A stretch of 6,350 bases of DNA from Candidatus Uhrbacteria bacterium (GTDB taxonomy: Bacteria; Patescibacteriota; Patescibacteriia; CAIXNZ01): contig DSBA01000029.1 in assembly GCA_011046145.1 (NCBI GenBank), positions 1 through 6,350 of the forward strand, written 5' to 3'. The notes beneath the pieces are model-generated. The model had not been told where the DNA came from. It worked only from the letters and a program-made list of their open reading frames with translations, and ran no database searches. A program made the translations under genes and the position numbers. Of this stretch, positions 6,184 through 6,350 are shown piece by piece; the stretch's first letter is position 1; every line of letters starts with the position of its first letter.

Positions 6184-6209
6184 TTTTAACTTGAAATAAC
6201 AATCATAGC

Positions 6210-6238
6210 ATAATAGCAAATTTACTGATAGATGTCAA
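6210..6238 (-). promoter_or_regulatory. Near-consensus promoter of the 58-aa gene
   Basis: A perfect -35 TTGACA (6238-6233), a 17-base spacer ending in the extended-10 triplet TGC, and TATTAT (6215-6210, five of six). The predicted start is near 6203 and the leader is about 31 bases. This is the strongest promoter-like sequence in the window and suggests high, constitutive expression by the primary sigma factor. Its -35 box overlaps the stop codon of the reading frame that enters from the right edge. Confidence 0.8.
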
Positions 6239-6350
6239 TAAATGTACTGTTGCAGAGTTAAAGTTACCTTTTGTGGATAAGTAATGTTATTTAAAGATTC
6301 AAACAATGTGGCTGTAATTTTTTGTTGAGGTGTCATCCTATTCATACCAA
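6235..6350 (-). CDS. Possible C-terminal end of a gene cut by the right window edge
   Basis: A minus-strand reading frame is open from the window edge to a TGA at 6237-6235. From the first ATG inside it (6345) it would encode 36 residues, including MTPQQKITATLFESLNN and ending LTLQQYIY. The residue mix is protein-like and the spacing to the next gene is compact, but the piece is too short to identify. It could be the tail of a longer gene starting outside the window, a short ORF, or non-coding sequence. The other frames here are broken by stops. Confidence 0.35.
   Translation of the reverse strand, partial: GMNRMTPQQKITATLFESLNNITYPQKVTLTLQQYIY

Noticed and set aside
6009..6194. Plus-strand open frame opposite the 58-aa gene
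   Set aside because: The minus-strand frame has promoter, SD and terminator; the plus-strand frame has none of these.
1..6350. Similarity between the left edge (28-60, plus strand) and right edge (about 6240-6275, minus strand), sharing AAGGTAAC and CTGCAA and both reading QKVTL
   Set aside because: The shared stretch is about 30 bases with several mismatches and two gaps, which can arise by chance in AT-rich DNA of this length. No transposase or target-site duplication supports an element spanning the window.
132..6350. tRNA, rRNA or riboswitch genes
   Set aside because: No cloverleaf, conserved rRNA segment or known riboswitch core was recognised. The intergenic hairpins are explained as terminators or the repeat element.

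Overview
The window looks like a piece of a small, AT-rich bacterial genome, most probably a member of the Candidate Phyla Radiation (Patescibacteria). The reasons are a short alanyl-tRNA synthetase that stops after its editing domain, the unusual motifs in its catalytic domain, compact gene spacing, and a mix of recognisable housekeeping genes with orphan hypothetical proteins. This assignment is inference from sequence character only. All supported genes lie on the minus strand, so transcription runs from right to left and the account below goes from high to low coordinates. UGA does not need to be reassigned in any of the five complete genes.

Right part (about 4640-6350): a possible gene end runs in from the right edge. 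Next comes a 58-aa HTH-like protein with its own near-consensus promoter, a strong Shine-Dalgarno (SD) sequence and a terminator. A 394-aa protein of unknown function follows, with a Rossmann-like, methyltransferase-like N-terminal half and again its own promoter, strong SD and terminator. These two genes are the least explained part of the window. They use the same expression layout: TTGACA, a 17-nt spacer, a TGC-extended -10, a 30-40 nt leader and GGAGG.

Middle (4436-4639): a roughly 200-base intergenic spacer holds a compact repeat element. Inverted arms of 17 bases flank a 20-base tandem repeat made of alternating complementary GTTGGC/GCCAAC units. It resembles a small non-autonomous or palindromic intergenic element.

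Left part (1-4435): mnmA (tRNA U34 2-thiolation) is followed after 47 bases by a 12-helix MFS transporter, probably in one transcript that ends at a strong hairpin. alaS comes next with a promoter placed so that transcription should begin exactly on the A of its ATG, which predicts a leaderless mRNA. MnmA and AlaRS both serve translation: wobble-uridine modification and tRNA-Ala charging. The transporter has no visible link to them. The last 131 bases hold no supported gene.
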